Positions 46,890 through 59,070 are shown, counted from the first letter of the stretch. The stretch is DNA of 64,000 nt from Gonapodya prolifera JEL478 (GCA_001574975.1 KQ965772.1:187918-251917); one strand, 5' to 3'. Notes: a model not told the origin generated them from the sequence alone. Translations and numbers: made by a program.

Positions 46890-48398
46890 CAAGAATTGTC
46901 GCAAATGTGGGTACGGTGACAAGCCCAGGATGGGCCGATTGAAGCAGCAAGAAGTTGAGGTTCGGGGCCAGAGGTTGAAGAAAGGTGCACTAGTGGGTTG
47001 TGAAACTTGTATTGAGTGAGTTGACCAGTATCGGCGTCTCGTTTTATCTTAAGCAGCACGTTACCCACTCTCCCACATTCGCGTTTCAAAAGCTCATGGC
47101 ACGACGAGTGCGTACCCGCGACCGTCAAACAGGAACGCGCCCGCCGAGCAGCCCAAGAACTGGCTCGTGCTCGGTCATTAGAACGGTCAAACACGCCTCC
47201 CGTAGACAATCTCGAGCGATCGCGCTGCAACACACCAGCCTCCTCCCAAAACTCGAAAGAAGATGTTAGGGTGGCGATCTGCCCTCTCTGCGTCAGGACT
47301 AAGCCCATCTCCGGCTTCTCCGGAGTCGGAGGGTTTGATCCCGGTTTGGGAGCTCTGGCTGACGACGACGACGGGGCCAATTTATTGTTCAGGTGCATGA
47401 GATGTGATTTTGTGGTGAGTGAGGTTTTTGTTTCGTCGGTGAGAGACATGTCTTTTCAAACCATATAATATGAAAAAATGTCAGTCACACCCTACGTGCA
47501 TTACGAGGGAATTTGAGAAGGGGTTCGATGCGAACTACGATGAGAGGTACGATTGCATGGAAGGAACTGTGGAATGGTGAGCATGTGTTATGATGTTCGA
47601 ACTTGTGCCTACCTGATACTCAACAACTTTTCTTTTCACATTTCCAATTCAGAGGCTTGTTGCATCGACTGTATCATCCATTCCGCACCCGTGGAAGCGC
47701 TCTACACGTATGGAGTGCCTCCTGGGGATGACACATTAGAAGGTGATTCGGTCAGACCTTCCGAGCGCACTGTGCGCGGATACGTGGAAGACGAGAAGAC
47801 AAGGTTGGAGCTCGAGTATTACATAAAGTACGAAGAATGGTCACATCGCCATGACGCATGGGCGAGGTAATGTTTCGGGGTTTGAATTTTCGTAGATGTC
47901 GTTATTGACGCGTACTGCCGCCCCAGTGGGCATTGGCTAAGTCGGTGTGATGATGGGAAGTGGAAAGTCAAAACATTTTGGAATCGGGTCCTTAAGGAGG
48001 AAGAGGAGAACAAAGAGTTCGGGTTTGAGCCCATTTGGCCTAAAGTGGTTTCGAGAAAGTGGTCAACTCGGCATGGTCAGATATATTATTTTTCTCTGGG
48101 ATTGATCCATATGTTTTACGTTGCGATTTGAATATGACTCAAAGGCGCTCACCCGAAAGCATCCTGGAAGTTGAATACGACGATGACGAACTGAGTGAGA
48201 CCACGGAGGTTGTCTCGAGGGTCCTAGTGAAGTGGTCCGATCTGCCCGCCGGTGAATCGACATGGGAGGACTGGGTAGGTTGCGTTCTTTATTTCTGGTA
48301 AGGGTGTCCGGCTGGATGAGACGTCTAACGATATTTCACCTATTGTTTGTCATGCAGGTGGCCAACTGAAGCCATACCAGCTGGATGGAGTAAACTGA
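46890..48398 (+). pseudogene. PHD plus tandem-chromodomain fragment of a CHD (Mi-2/Mit1-like) remodeller
   Basis: Exon-like blocks in order: about 46893-47013 (NCRKCGYGDKP, GCETCIE), 47060-47413 (SSWHDECVP, ICPLCVRTKP, LLFRCMRCDFV), 47485-47575 (CQSHPTCITREFEKGFD), and 47650-47865 (EACCIDCI...YYIKYEEWSHRHDAWA). Then come 47926-48070 (WKVKTFWNRVLKEEEENKEF) and 48130-48280 (ESILEVEYDDDELSETTEV, LVKWSDLPAGESTWEDW). These are a PHD-type zinc region followed by two chromodomain halves. 48358 opens with [12 protein letters not shown], the start of the SNF2 ATPase, where W of the expected NWL is TGA (48396-48398). No helicase motif follows; Sec61 gamma begins 255 bp later. Acidic or basic low-complexity sequence at 46240-46760 may be its N-terminus. 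Confidence 0.6.
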
Positions 48399-48652
48399 GT
48401 GTACTGGCGATCCTGTGTTTTACAACGGTGATACTGATAGCAGCACGAATTTCATATACTGCGCCACGAACCACAGCAACCAGCATTGCCAGCAGGCGCG
48501 TTCAAACTTCATTTTCAGCACCAACCGACCACCAATCAGGTACCGACACGACCCCAATCCCGCCTTTTGGGTGCTGTTCTGACGCGTTGTTTCCGGAATC
48601 TCACCCACCGCTCTCCCTCGAAATTCCGCCTCTTGCCGTACCCCTCCCAGCC

Positions 48653-49084
48653 ATGTCGTCCAAAGATGCCGACTCAAACGACCTCCTCGATGGACCTCGT
48701 CAGTTCTTTAAAGAGTCTCAGATGTTCATCAACAGGTGCAAGAAACCTGACCGGAAAGGTGAGTGTTGTTTGAATCATGGGTTGATGTTCAGAGCCATGA
48801 GAGCACGCTGGCGCGTCGCACGCTGTCGAAACCGAGAGTTCCAAGGATATTTTTGGAACTTCCTCTATGTATTTGACGAGGTGATGGGGTCGCGTCGCGC
48901 ACGTTTGGAGACGAAACTCGTTCGACTGGACCTCTGTTCCCGTACATCCATTGACTCACTCCGCTACTGCCCAATAGAATTCTTGAAAATCTCCCAGGCT
49001 ATTGGTATGGGCTTCCTTCTGATGGGCGCCATCGGGTACTTCATCAAGCTTATCCATATTCCAATCATCAACATCATCGTGTGA
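48653..49084 (+). CDS. SSS1: Sec61 gamma subunit of the ER protein translocon
   Basis: Two exons, 48653-48758 and 48978-49084, give 70 aa. The protein reads [57 protein letters not shown], almost the family consensus. It is a tail-anchored single-helix subunit clamping the Sec61 channel. The usual length is 68-80 aa. The stop TGA overlaps a GTGAGT, so a further 3' exon adding one or two residues is possible. The intron position after KPDRK is supported by family alignment. It sits directly behind the truncated CHD fragment, which supplies its promoter region. Confidence 0.95.
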   Translation: MSSKDADSNDLLDGPRQFFKESQMFINRCKKPDRKGECCLNHGLMFRAMRARWRVARCRNREFQGYFWNFLYVFDEVMGSRRARLETKLVRLDLCSRTSIDSLRYCPIEFLKISQAIGMGFLLMGAIGYFIKLIHIPIINIIV

Positions 49085-51582
49085 GTCTTTGCGAAGTCTC
49101 GGGAACGGAGGAGGGACGGGCGTAGATAAAGACACGGATGTACGTGGAACTAGAGGGAGACTGGCCGTGATGTTGCTTCGGGACTTCGATTGTGATGCTT
49201 TAATGCCATTCCAAACCGAGAAGTGTACCGACGCATCGAAGGTTTTGAGAAGTCATTGGCTCCTGATGCACGACACTTACCTTTGGTATTATTTTCAACA
49301 GTGGTGCCTCCTAACTGCTCTATTTACTGACGACTTTGATAATGGGTCGGGGCGCTGTGGACCGGCAGTGTTACTATTGATGCAGTGGATCCAGCGTTTT
49401 TGTACAGCACATTTACAATGCATGACATGTCATATTTCTACATTTGCGGGAAGGTACCCCCACATAGGGTCGGATTGTGCTCTCCGGTTCCGAACTTTGC
49501 CCCGGTTTCCTTCTCAACCACACCCAACTACCTCTACTGCAAGCCGCGACGGATGGTTTGGAGAACCGCTTGATAGATGCGAACTGGTGCCTCTGACGTC
49601 GCGTCATCCCGGTGGACGTGCGGTGTGAACCTGGCAACTACCCTTGCGATCCAGGGCGGGAAGGTGCTTCTGGCTCCTGTCTCCTTCTGGGAGATAATCG
49701 CTACACGAGAGATCTAAACTGGCACATGTGAGATCGATTTCGCGCTGCTTGATTTTCACTGGCCAAGAGTGATGTTGTCGCTGACATCGGGAGTTCGGAT
49801 TCCGCACCAACGGACACTTGTATGACTTCAGCAGTCATTCCTTCGACTGACTGAGGTAAGGAGAGAAGCGGTCACTCGAGCTCGAGAACTGGTAGCACAC
49901 CAAGCCACTTGCTGCTCTGGTAACGACGTCGGAGCCTTGCGGTAGAACGACGATTATTGCGACGGACGTCGGCATCTGCTCAGAAATATTGTTCGCCGGA
50001 GGACAAGTCGCATCGGCGTCAATGGCACCGGCACCGTCCCCTTCGTTCACGATCGCCATCTGTTCGCCCGACTAAGATGCCGAGAGCATGCACCGTTGAC
50101 GATCCAAAGGTTCAGACCTCGATACTCTTGGAAGTGACTCTGAAAGGATTTCGTTTGACGAGGACGCCTCGGGGGAAGAGCTTGCAGATGGTGGCTCGGC
50201 AGGGCATTCCACGAGAGTTTGAGTACAGAATGCTTTGGAAGAAATATCGCAGAATGTTAAAGCAGTTTAGTAGAAGATAATCTGCTATCATCCTTCAGAC
50301 GCGGCGTCCATTAGCTTCTTGGCAGGCGCCAAGGGTTCGACCGGGGTCGGGGGTACTTGAATCTCCTCGCCAGGGCTCTCGATAGCGATTTCGTCCGACG
50401 TTGAACATTCTTCTGCAACGACTCCAATGTGATCTTCGTTCTGTATTTCATTGGAGCCCAGTATATCAGGTCCAAGTGTCGAAGAGTGTTTGTGTCATGA
50501 GATGGTGAGGCTTGCTGAGCACTTCTGCCGCGGAACCAGGCGAAGGGGGAGGAACAATTGTCCTTCCTTCGTTGATGTCCTTCGTTGATTGTTGTTCAAC
50601 TTGTACGGAATACAATGACGATGTTTTCAGTGAGCAGGTAGGTTGTCGATCGAACTGAAGATCTTCCCCAATTGTGGAACGTACCGTCATCGACTGTAAA
50701 AGTCCTTGTCCGAAGCCTTTGGTTCTGATTCTTTTCCAGATCATACCCCCTGAAGATGGCGTCCCCGTACGTCGCAAGGCGACGCTTCACGAATCGGGGG
50801 CGGATTGACTGCGTGGGTAAGTGGGTGATTGAGTGATGACAGGGACAACGTGAATGAGTCCAGGCCAGCTGTAAAGCTCACCATTAGATTACCTCGATCG
50901 CCAGTGTATGTTCGAGTACAGCCGTAGGGCAATCGTCGCTCTGCATCATTACATTGTGATGTGTTGTTGAAGGTGAAGCTGAGCAAGTCTGTCGATCGTC
51001 TGGTTGCGAAGCTGCACCGGGTTCGTTGGCATCCATCCATCACCGAGCTGATTGAGCATCAACATCACGATGAAAACGTTCCGAATGGTTTGCTGCTTTC
51101 CTTTTCGACTTTAAAAACTTTGGTCTGCGGCTGAATTTTCGCCGCAGATGTTGTGCGAGCAAGCTGTCACCACGAGAATCCATCATGATGCGACACATTG
51201 AGACGCGAGAACTCCACGGTCACAGCCTTAAAGCACTCTCCGGTCGTCTCTCGCTCATTCTCGCCTCCTAGAGAGTGTAGAATAAAGCAAGGTCGTTGCA
51301 CGTCACGCCGAGTTTGCCGGATTGGATGCTACCTTCCTCGGCGCGATAGGACTCTCGCCGGAGAGAAATTAGACACCCTTACGCGAAAGGATAACTGATT
51401 GGTGACGGCGCTCTCCATGTTGCTCTCAAGCGACGTTCAACGATTTTTGTCCGCTCTGGTCTCCTTCGACGCTCGGTCAAAGGAGAACTCTTCGGAAGGA
51501 ACAGTGAAGCCGTACTACTGGAGATGTTTCGTTTGACTTCCGGGTTGCCATCAATCAACGCAAAATGGGTTTTCTCCCGATC
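49085..51582. other. Unassigned stretch with scattered coding-like blocks
   Basis: Frames include plus 49089-49628 (179 codons) and plus 50080-50280 ending in a basic helix (EFEYRMLWKKYRRMLKQF). On the minus strand, about 50270-50480 reads an acidic segment (GSNEIQNEDHIGVVAEE, SDEIAIESPGEE), and 50596-50790 reads KRRLATYGDAIFRGYDLEK. I recognise no domain and cannot chain these into a gene. Confidence 0.35.
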
Positions 51583-53082
51583 TCACCGGTACACCTTGAC
51601 CTTTGAAGCAAGAGCGTCCACTGCTAGTCTTGAGCCAGTCTGGAAGGGAAACTCGGAAAAGAATATGTTCGCTGCAGCTTTGACAGATTGGTGCGTGCCG
51701 CTCGCATAACATGGGCCGCACACTTCTTTAAACGATGTGGATAAGTGCGGTGGAAAGAAATCTTCCAGACGATACGCTGTGAGGGATTCCAGACCACTCA
51801 AAAACATATGTGTGAAGTAAAGGCCCTCTAAAAAGACGTCCCAATTTGAGAGACGATTTGTTATTTTTGCAGCTCCGAATGATTCTGCGTAACCTGAGAA
51901 CGTACCATCATCGTTGTCACTAATTATTACCGATTCAACATTAAGATTCCATGCACCTGCATTCATGGCAGCTGCTGTTGAACGATACTTGACCAATACA
52001 TGTGGAACATCGCCATCAAACACTGGCCTCCACGAGACTATGGAGATCTTTTGATATTCATCCGCACATCTAAACAGTTCCTCCTTGGGGATATCCCGGA
52101 GGTCTGATAAGGACTGGCAGTTGCCCTGTTCCATAAGATGGCCTGCAATGCCGCTGCAATTCCCGGAAGATAATGGAAGCCGCCCCAGATTGCATGATCG
52201 CTCGTTTTATTGGTAGACGGGTTGTGTACATGCAAAGCATGTGAATGGAAACTGAAAGGCGGAAGGAACTGAGGAAACCTCCTTTCGGATCTACTCTGGT
52301 CTCCGATCACAAATAAAACTTACTTGCACCGGAGCTTTCGCCGTACAGGGTTATCCGATCATGATCTCCGCCAAAATTAGAGATGTTGTTAGCAACGCAT
52401 TGAGTCGCCGCGATCTGGTCGAGTAGTCCTGGGATGACAAGCAGTGCAATTATTTCCCACTCCGAAACTTCGGAATTTGATTGGAAATCAGTACCATAAG
52501 CTCCCGTACCCAATATTTTCCCGTAAAGCCTCCTCTTTGAGCGCATCGGAAGCAAAGAATCCGAATACGCCTGGAACGTAAAGACTGCCGATTCAGGGTG
52601 ATAGTATCAGCGGTAACGACTTTCTCCTGCAGGCTACCGAGACGATAATTGATAATAACGACGACAACGTCGAATTCTTCCACCACCCGATCGGCTCTAT
52701 ATATAGGCGTTGAGTTGCTGCCAATCGCAAAGCCTCAATCGTGGATCCACATCATAACAGGGAGGAGCTTGAGTTTCTCGTCCGAGAGCGGCGTGTACAC
52801 GTTGAAGTTGAGACAGTCCTCAGACGCCGGCTGCGTCTCAGGTTCGAAAGGTGGGACACCGCCGCGGATCGTTATTGGAGGTTGCGGACAAATGTTGCCA
52901 TATCTTGACAAGCGGAATCGATTCAAATCAAGGGGGACCACCGTCGTTCTACAGGCACCATCACTTACTCTGTCGCGTCGCGCACGCCATCCCATGGTTT
53001 TGGCGGCTCGGGGGGCTTCCATCGTTGTGGTTTGTCGGCATCTGTTCAATGCAAACTTCACTTGGACCGCGGAGGGGACCAC
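51583..53082 (-). pseudogene. Type-B carboxylesterase, inactivated
   Basis: Minus-strand blocks in family order: CPQ and SEDCLNFNVYTPLSDEK, LLPVMMWIHD, then [62 protein letters not shown] (nucleophile Ser elbow intact), and a C-terminal block ISIVSWRPVFDGDVPH. The oxyanion-hole motif HGGG should follow WI; instead the same frame reads WIHD, then TGA (52735-52737), then GF. The frames either side of that TGA are identical, so this is a plain nonsense change. A further frame break lies near 52500. The missing N-terminus may lie up to 53290. Confidence 0.7.
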
Positions 53083-53425
53083 TATAGACTCTCAAGGAAT
53101 GTTCAAAAGTTTACGGCACCTTTCGGTCTCGATTCCGCGGATGTGGCCCTGGATGGTGTCGACGATTGGGTCCATTCATTTCACCCCCGGTTTATCCCTT
53201 TATCCGACTCTTTCGGATCACGAAGCTGCGCTCTCCGGACTGCTAGTTAGTGACAAAGCAAACATTAGGAAACAGTTCTACCGATGATATATTATTGCAC
53301 TCAATAATACAATCAAAAAACGTCAAAGACAGAGCCCAAAACCCAAAAACAATTCGGCCCCATTCATGCAGCTGCGTTGGTGACCAGCCAACCAAGCCAG
53401 CCAGGCGCCCTCCTCCAGACACCGT

Positions 53426-54650
53426 TTAATACTTCCTCGGATACGGCGACATCGCCACCTCCCTATTATAACTCTCCCTCTCCCACGCATGCGCCTGCGC
53501 GACGTCCCGCTGCTCCCTGTGGAAAATATACTCCTCCCGCTCCCGCTCCCTCTGCCGCTCCTCCTTTGCGTTCCGCCACCCCAGCACGCGGGGCCACATC
53601 ACGAGCAGCGCGATGATCACGATGAGCGCGAGTCCGCCGACGACACCGCCGATGATGGCTACGAGGGATTTTGTAGTGGCGGCGGCCGCGTCGGAGGCGG
53701 TTTGGGTGTCCGAGGAAGAGGAGGAACCGGCGGGGCACACCAGGGTGTTTGGGACGATGGGTGTTTCGCCTGGGAAGGCGGTGGAGTTGCAAATGGGAGG
53801 GAGGTGAGAGGCGCCCTTGCAGGAGTACAGCCCGCGGTTGCCCCCGTAGGTGGTCAGGAAGCAGGATGTGAGGTTGGCGGGGAAGATGTCGTCCACGGTG
53901 CCTGATGTCAGTGGGAAGAGTCGGAACGTAAGAAAGCAAGGAAACAAATAAAGGAATGATGCTTTTCTCCACCAGCGTGCACTCACCAGTGAGGTTGTTG
54001 ACGGACAGATCGACCCATCGCAAGTCCCCAAGGGCCAACATGGTGGGAACAGGCCCGCTCAACTGGTTCCTCCCCAAGAACAAATTGACCAACTTGGTCA
54101 TGGTCGACACCGCCGGGATCTCCCCCGTGAGATTATTCACACTCAGGTCCAACTTCTTGAGCTGCACCAAATGCGACAAGAACGGAATCGACCCGCTCAA
54201 CGCGTTCCTGCTCAGCGTCAGCGTCGTCGTCAGCTTCGTCAGTGCCGTCAGTGGGGGGATCTGCCCAGTGAGGTTATTGAACGACAGGTCAAGCAGCTGC
54301 AGTTCCGTCGGGGCAGATAGGTCTGGAATCGTTCCTGATAGACCGAACCCAACGAGGATCACCTCCGTGACGCGCCCGCCGGCGCAGTTGATGATGTAAG
54401 ACGGGCTTGCGGCGTCGGTGGACCCGCAGCAGGAGCCTTTGGGCCAGGGGTGCGTCATGTTGGATTGAGTGAATAGGCGTTCGAATGGGGCGCAGTCGAG
54501 CGCGAGGGCGGAGGTGGTGTTTTGGGCGAGGGTGGGGGAGGGGAGGAGCAGGAGGAGGATAGCGAAGGCGATGAGGGGTAGTGGGAGGCGGAGTGGAGGG
54601 ACGGACGGTATGGGGTTTGTGGGTTGACATGTCGGCACACACGAGATCAC
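53426..54650 (-). CDS. LRR receptor-like type I membrane protein, copy 1
   Basis: Two exons, 54650-53987 and 53901-53426, join in phase 1 to 379 aa. A signal peptide (LIAFAILLLLLPSPTLA) precedes a Cys-containing cap (DCAPFERLF, PKGSCCG). About six plant-type LRRs follow (LQLLDLSFNNLTGQIPPL, LKKLDLSVNNL, LVNLFLGRNQLSGPVP). A conserved juxtamembrane segment (TVDDIFP, TSCFLTTYGGNRGLYSCKG, CNST, FPGE) precedes a Ser/Ala stalk. One TM helix (VVGGLALIVIIALLVMW) and a charged 50-residue tail (EERQREREREEY) end the protein. No kinase domain. It is likely a cell-surface recognition or adhesion protein. It is paralogous to the next gene, with the intron at the same site and phase. Confidence 0.85.
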
Positions 54651-55534
54651 TTCCGGTGCCGCACCAACAGCGATCGTCAGCTATTCGTCGACACAGCAAG
54701 CACATCACGACGTGTAAACTCACGTGAGGTTATTTGTTTTCTGTATCCCCAGCCTTCTGATGCATGCGTGTTGTCATCGCCGACCTTCCTCTTCTGGTCT
54801 CCGCCCTTCCTCCGCGCCGTCCGGATGCCATCACCGCCGTCGATTGCTGTCCATACGCCCATCTTCGCAACTAAAAACAGCTGGACCACCGTACGACGTC
54901 CGTGCGTTCGTCACCGAATTGTTTCCGCGTTTGGGGGGAACAAAAAGGGAACGTGAGGCGACCTGCAAAGCTGTCACCCGTGTTGGAACAGTCGGCAGGG
55001 AGACGATGCTACGATTCCAGCAGCACCACAGATGCGGAAAAGACGACGTGGTATTCCGACGGCGGAGTTGTTATGAGAAAACTCAAACCCTTTGTTGTTA
55101 GGACAAAAGGCAACCGTATGGCAACAGTCCTGCCCCACACCGCTCGTCGGGGTCGGAGACTGCCTCACGGTTTTTCATATAAACTAGAAATGGGTGATTT
55201 GACGCCGGGGTAGGGGTAGTGACGGGATTGATGAGTGCGAGTGCGGTGAAAGGTGAGGCGCCACCTCAGCCACACCGCTTAGTCTTTCGACGTCTCGGTG
55301 GGCACGGGATGATTGTAGAGCGAAGAATTCAATTTCACTGGAATCCACCCACCGCGTTTCCATTTTGAAATAACCTCACATCGGGGTAAGTATTGAGTAC
55401 CGTCGAAATCATCGGTTCACGTGCATGCCACGACATGATTCAAAACCTACTGCGCTGTGTTCAATCACCAACCAAGACCATACATCATACGTCTCAAATA
55501 AAAGCTTTTCACGTCCTCCCCCCCTCCCGGCGCC
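54651..55534. other. Spacer between the two LRR genes
   Basis: Contains the promoter side of copy 1 and the 3' flank of copy 2. No further gene recognised. Confidence 0.5.
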
Positions 55535-56686
55535 TCACTTCATATAATTCTGCTGCTGCCCCATATCATAATTACCATGGTCACTCCTTTGCGGGTACCC
55601 GCTCGCCCTACTCTCCTTCTCCCTCCACCCCATCAACCTCGGCCACAAAATCACCAACCCCACGACGACAATAACCGCCAGTCCGCCCACAACCCCGCCA
55701 ATAATCGCCACGATCGAGCGGACTTTGGACGACTGTGCTGCGGCTGCGTCGGCGTCGGCGTCGACGGGGGGAGGGTTGGTGCAATACGTGGCGTTGTAGA
55801 CGAGGGGGTACTCCCCGGGGAATTGGGTCGAGTTGCATAGCGTGGGCAAGTGTCCCGAGCCCTTGCAGGAGTAGAGGTTGCGGTTGCCGCTGGTGGTGGT
55901 GATGAAGCAGGATGTGAGTTGGGTGCCGGGGGGGAATATGTCGTCGACGGGGCCTGTTGTCCACGCGAATATGGTCATTGGCAAGGTTGAGAGAAGGTGA
56001 GAGGAGGGGATAGATACGATTCAGAGTATACATGGAGAGGGAGTGTAAGTCGTGATGATATGACAAAAGAGGAATGCAAAGAACGTACCACTGAGCTGGT
56101 TGGACGAAATGTCGACCCACAGGAGGGACTTGAGACTCGCCATTGGCGGGATGGGACCCGTGAGCAAGTTGCGGCCCAGGAACAGGTACGCCAATTTCGT
56201 CAAATTGGTCAAGGGCGGAATCTGCCCTGTCAAATTATTCGCCGACAAATCCAGTTTCTGCAAATTGCTCAAACTGGACAAGTTTGGAATCTCCCCCGAA
56301 AGGAAATTCCTGCTCAGGGTCAAACTCGTGCTCAACGCGCCCAAATTATCCAGCGATGGGACCTTCCCGCTCAGGCTGTTGAACGACAAGTCCAGCAGTT
56401 TGAGCGCCGTCAACCCGCTCAAGTCCGGGATCGTACCGTTCAGCCCGAACCCGACCAAGTTGACCTCGGTGACCCTAGTACCCTGGCACGCGATGATGTA
56501 CGCGGGCACGGTCGTGGAGGACCCGCAGCAGTTGCCTTTGGGCCAGGGGATTTCCTTGCCGGATTGGGTGAACAGACGCTCGAAGGGGGCGCAGTCTTCG
56601 GCGATGGTTTGGGCGTGTGTGCGGTGGAGGGAGAGAAGGGAGAGGAGGAGGAGGGCAGCGAGGAGGACGAGGNNCGGCACGCGCAT
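55535..56686 (-). CDS. LRR receptor-like type I membrane protein, copy 2
   Basis: Exons 56686-56089 and 55953-55535, 338 aa. Same plan as copy 1: signal peptide (LVLLAALLLLSLLSL, with two unresolved bases at 56673-56674), cap DCAPFERLF, PKGNCCG, LRRs (LKLLDLSFNSLSGKVPSL, LQKLDLSANNLTGQIP), and juxtamembrane PVDDIFP, TSCFITTTSGNRNLYSCKG, CNST, FPGE. The TM helix is VVGGLAVIVVVGLVILW. The tail is shorter and different in character (Gln/Tyr-rich, QQQNYMK). The shared ectodomain and TM but unlike tails suggest the pair bind similar ligands and differ in signalling or anchoring (inference). Confidence 0.85.
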
Positions 56687-57960
56687 TGGCGGGGAGTGGG
56701 ATGGTTGGCGGAGAAAGTCGGACAGNGGGAGCCGCCCGGCAGAACGAGGACAAAGAGCGAGGGATTGGGCCGATGGGGCTAAGGATGAGCGATCCCTCCC
56801 CGCGCAGGCTGACTCTCTGCGTGCTCTATCGGCTGAACCTCAAGAGTGCGAGTCTGAAATCAATCGCGCGACGAAACTCCGCGGAACCAAGTCGCAACGA
56901 TTCTGCACCACAAACGACGCACACGCGACGCAGATGGCCTGTGCGCTGTACCTCTGACTGCGCGTGGGTGATGTTGCGTGTCCGCGTGAATGGATTGCGC
57001 GGAGAAGGCTGTCTCTGGTTGGGTGAGGGACACTGCCTCAAATGTGACCGCAGCATCTCCCGTGTGGCGCAAAATGAACTGTGTTTTGCACGAGGGAAAA
57101 AAAGAAGGCGAAGTAATTCGTGTTTTTTTTGGTGGCAGACGAATTCTCCGGCGAATTTTTCTGGCTGTGAAGGCGTCATCTTTGTGCCAAACGTAAATGT
57201 ATCAAGGCGACGAGACATAGTCCATTTCCCCGAGGTCAAGATTGTCTGTTCGACTCAATGGGAGATACAACTGCACGGGAATGAGGTGCATCTCGCGTCA
57301 CTGACTTGTACCGTCTTCCGAGCCCCGTATTTGGATGTTCACCACCGCCTCTGGTCTCTTCCCGTACATTTACGTATGTACTCCAGGACTCCTCTGCAAT
57401 AGGCACGATACTTTTGGTCGTACGGGACACTTGCTCTCGCCCAAACACCTCACATTGCGGTATCATCGACAATTATTACATATGTTGCAAGTAGATAACG
57501 CCACACAGTGACAGGGATTCCAAAGTCACGTCCGGAATAGCGATTGCTTTTACTACGACGTTCGTTCCCTCTGGTTTGAGCTTGTTTTTGAACCGTTCAC
57601 GTCCTCCAAACCAAAGTTTGGCGCCGTAGGTCTCAAGGTGCAGCAAGACGCGGGCGGGGTGTGGGCCCTGCTCGACGGCACGGAGTTGGTGCCCTTGGTT
57701 GTTTACGTTGCGACGACGACATGCTTCAATGCGAGCGCGCGGGCCAGGGCGTGGTATGCGAATACGTTTGCGAGGTTCGAGAGCGGGGAGGAGATGGCGA
57801 GTTTTCATGTACAGTGATATCACGTCAAGTCTTTCAGGCGTGTGTGTTTTTTTGGTGAGTTTGGTGTATTTCGGGTGTTGCCAATCGTCTACAAACACGC
57901 AGAGGCTGTAACTTATATACATATATCACTCATCCATCGCATTTGTACAACGCATATGCG
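56687..57960. other. Unassigned stretch
   Basis: One unresolved base at 56726. Frames at plus 56617-57402 and plus 57540-57819 (the latter contains a plausible LKVQQDAGGVWALLDGTELV segment) have no recognisable domain or supported splicing. Some of it could be the missing 5' part of the desaturase-like remnant. Confidence 0.35.
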
Positions 57961-57963
57961 CCG

Positions 57964-58891
57964 CACTCTCCTTCCTCGACATACTTCAGTGGCCAAAGAT
58001 CCTCTTCACCCTCAAGATCCAGCCCGAGAAAGAACCACCCACCGTCTCCAAGATCGCCACAGTGTTCATTCGCACAACCGTGTACCAGTTCGTGTTGCTC
58101 ACGCCGCTTGGGGAACCCCCGTGCAGACTGTGGGTATGGCGAGGTGGGATGAAAACGCTAACGGTGAGTGTTATGCATGAGACCTGGAGTTTCAGCGTGG
58201 TTTGATAATTGTGATCTGACGAATGTTTGTGATAGCTTCAAGCCATCTCAACCACACTTGAGTTCGTGTCCCAGTTTCGACTGCTGGAATTCTGCCAACA
58301 AGTGAGTAAAGCGCGACCGGTTACCCTGTCGGCACACGGAAAAATAATACCACCACGGCTCATGTTCGTCTTGTTTTTACAACCGATCACAATCTGCCTG
58401 AATGATCTGGTTCTACTGGATGCATCGGGTACTCCACCACCGCAAAATTTACAAGTGCATCCACAAAGTACGGAATCAGCCTTACTTCTACGTGAAGTGC
58501 TCTCCAGCTCATCTGTGGCCGCCCTTCATTTCCGTTTTTCCAATTCAAGTCTGCACGCACCACAAAAACCCACAACGGCCCACGTGGGCTACAACATACC
58601 CTTTTTTCCTGACGCCACGTTCCATGATTGGCATCACAGGGTGTTTGATGGGTGCTGTGAGTGTATGCCGTTTGGGTTTGGCAGCTTTTACGAGCACGAT
58701 CAGGTGACGCGCGGGTCTTCGTACGTGCCTTGGATGGAATGACCGTTGGCGGTATCTTTCTCGACTACCTATTCGGGAGCTCTGGCCCGTACATGCGCTG
58801 GCTCAGAGACTACCGAAAAGATTGGCATTGGTTGACCAGGCAAAAAATTGGTCCACGAAAGGAACCAATTCCGGCTGAGAAGGAGGAGTGA
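57964..58891 (+). pseudogene. Sterol desaturase / fatty-acid hydroxylase family remnant (ERG25-like group)
   Basis: Blocks in family order: SFLDILQWPKILFTLKIQ and TTVYQFVLLTPLG (to about 58163), then LQAISTTLEFVSQF. IWFYWMHRVLHHRKIYKCIH (first His box HRVLHH) and KVRNQ follow, where HKxHH is expected. In a different frame come HVGYNIPFFPDATFHDWHH (third His box), then GGIFLDYLFGSSGPYMRW and a charged tail to TGA 58891. The stretch between second and third His boxes is about half the usual length and changes frame near 58540. The second iron-binding box is degenerate, so activity is unlikely. Intact members are di-iron ER membrane enzymes acting on sterols. Confidence 0.55.
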
Positions 58892-59070
58892 GGAGTGAGC
58901 CTCTCATGACGGAACAGGCGTGTGGGAAGGAAGCAAGCGAATGATGTTTCTCTTTGTTGTGTGGAGAGGAAGCGAGCGGATGTTTCTCTTTGTGTCATAT
59001 TGTTCGAGAGAATTGGTTGCAAGTGCAGAAAACATGCAACGATACTCCTCATATGGATGGATAATTGCCC

